Source: Cunninghamella blakesleeana (Eukaryota > Mucoromycota > Mucoromycetes > Mucorales > Cunninghamellaceae). Taken from it: 64,000 nt of DNA. The stretch lies in NCBI GenBank assembly GCA_017871115.1, contig JAFCIZ010000004.1, forward strand, positions 472,501-536,500, given 5' to 3'. This document shows, piece by piece, positions 63,289-64,000 of this stretch (positions are counted from its first letter, which is position 1; each line of letters opens with the position of its first letter). The position numbers were made by a program, and so were the translations under genes. The notes beneath the pieces were generated by a model. It did not search any database, was not told where the DNA came from, and saw only the letters and a program-made list of their open reading frames with translations.

Positions 63289-64000
63289 ATGACTTTAATA
63301 TTAAGGGATCAATTAGATAATACTTTTGAAAGTTGGTGTTTGGTTTTGCTATCATCATTTGCATGTATTACTGGTGGTAATTTTTTTTAAAAAAATAAAA
63401 ATAAAAATAAAAAAACGGTACTTTAATTTTTTTTAATAAAAAATAAATTTTTGTGCATTTATCTTTTTTTTTTTTTTCTTCCTCCTTTCTCTTTCTTTTA
63501 CTTCTTTTCTTACTACTATATATATATATATATACAATTATTTTATTCTATATATGTAATAGCACTTGTTGTATTTATTGATAGATGGCATAAAAATGAA
63601 TTTTTAACAAAAGGACCCTTTTTATCAGCATCCATGTCACTTGGATCGGGGGTATTAGTTTATTCATCCATTGCATCATTATTACCAGCCTCTATTATCA
63701 AGTTACAAGATAGTTCTTATTTATCGTATATATATTTTTTAGCGGGTGCAATAGCAACAAGTTCAATGACATTTATAATACATTGGTTTTTACCTACAGC
63801 CATTCATACTTGTGATCATAATAGTACTAATAATAGTAATAACATTACTTCATTATCTATTAAAGAACATGAACATCATCATCATCATCACCATGATGAG
63901 ATGGATTCTTTTCCACATCATGATAAACAACAACAACAGCAACAACTTTATTCTGTTTTGATAGACGATGATCATAATACGTTAGTAAATATGTTAAAAT
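63289..64000 (+). CDS. ZIP-family zinc transporter, N-terminal part (runs off window)
   Basis: Exons 63289-63376 and 63563 to the window end are visible. The first hydrophobic segment is CLVLLSSFACITGALVVFID, split by the intron. The second region GPFLSASMSLGSGVLVYSSI and ASLLPASIIKL fits the second ZIP helix, and IYFLAGAIATSSMTFIIHWF fits the third. A His-rich loop follows (HEHHHHHHHDEMDSFPHHDK) with poly-Gln, the usual metal-binding loop between helices 3 and 4. The layout resembles Zrt3, which releases zinc from the vacuole, but the diagnostic helices 4 and 5 are outside the window. The protein should move zinc or iron into the cytosol. Start chosen as the first Met with a following GTAATT donor in phase. 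Confidence 0.78.

Overview
This is a nuclear segment of a filamentous fungus, most likely an early-diverging Mucoromycota-type lineage; that placement is an inference from protein character and gene style and no search was run. The DNA is visibly very AT-rich (composition not computed). Genes carry many short GT-AG introns with GTAAGT/GTATGT/GTAAAT donors and TAG/CAG acceptors. Intergenic DNA is full of poly-A/T, (TA)n and (ATT)n runs, and several proteins carry Asn-rich tracts. Nuclear genes for complex I, SURF1, mitoribosomal uS5 and a mitochondrial ABC exporter show that the organism respires, which argues against anaerobic gut fungi.

Layout. 1-1096 (+): 3' part of a PAK/STE20 kinase. 1820-4940 (-): SWI3/SMARCC chromatin remodeller. 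5490-6548 (-) and 6807-8151 (+): divergent mitochondrial pair uS5m / NDUFS8. 8525-11213 (+): TM9SF3-type nonaspanin. 12001-13926 (+): ALKBH1-type dioxygenase. 14212-17348 (+): kexin. 17706-18975 (-): SURF1/Shy1, divergent from a Nop6-like RRM protein at 19245-20140 (+). 20843-21676 (+): membrane protein of unknown function. 22196-24637 (+): Sso1-type syntaxin. 25786-27369 (+): End3. 28771-30413 (-): C2H2 transcription factor, divergent from pyruvate kinase at 31155-33303 (+). 33965-36393 (+): SAM methyltransferase with a long Asn-rich N-terminus and a myristoylation-like start. 38491-40132 (-): epoxide hydrolase with an 8-nt microexon. 41997-42932 (-): HAX1-like protein. 43444-45466 (-): NAP1. 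45467-49042: largest gene-poor gap, with fragments that look like decayed coding sequence. 49043-58357 (+): 25-exon RalGAP-alpha/tuberin-like GTPase activator. 59097-61765 (+): Mdl1/ABCB10-type ABC transporter. 63289-64000 (+, partial): ZIP zinc transporter.

How the genes work together. Most are ordinary housekeeping genes and there is no operon-like or gene-cluster logic. Loose themes are the secretory and endocytic route (TM9SF, kexin, syntaxin, End3), mitochondria (uS5m, NDUFS8, SURF1, Mdl1) and chromatin (SWI3, NAP1). I found no CRISPR array, rRNA, convincing tRNA, intact transposon or clear defence system. The points most worth a second look are two microexons, the unusual kinase active-site residues, the myristoyl-motif methyltransferase with an altered SAM loop, an intron-dependent alternative syntaxin C-terminus, and coding-like debris at 46.6-48.5 kb. 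Exon boundaries were built by hand from splice signals, reading phase and family alignment; each full model sums to a whole number of codons.
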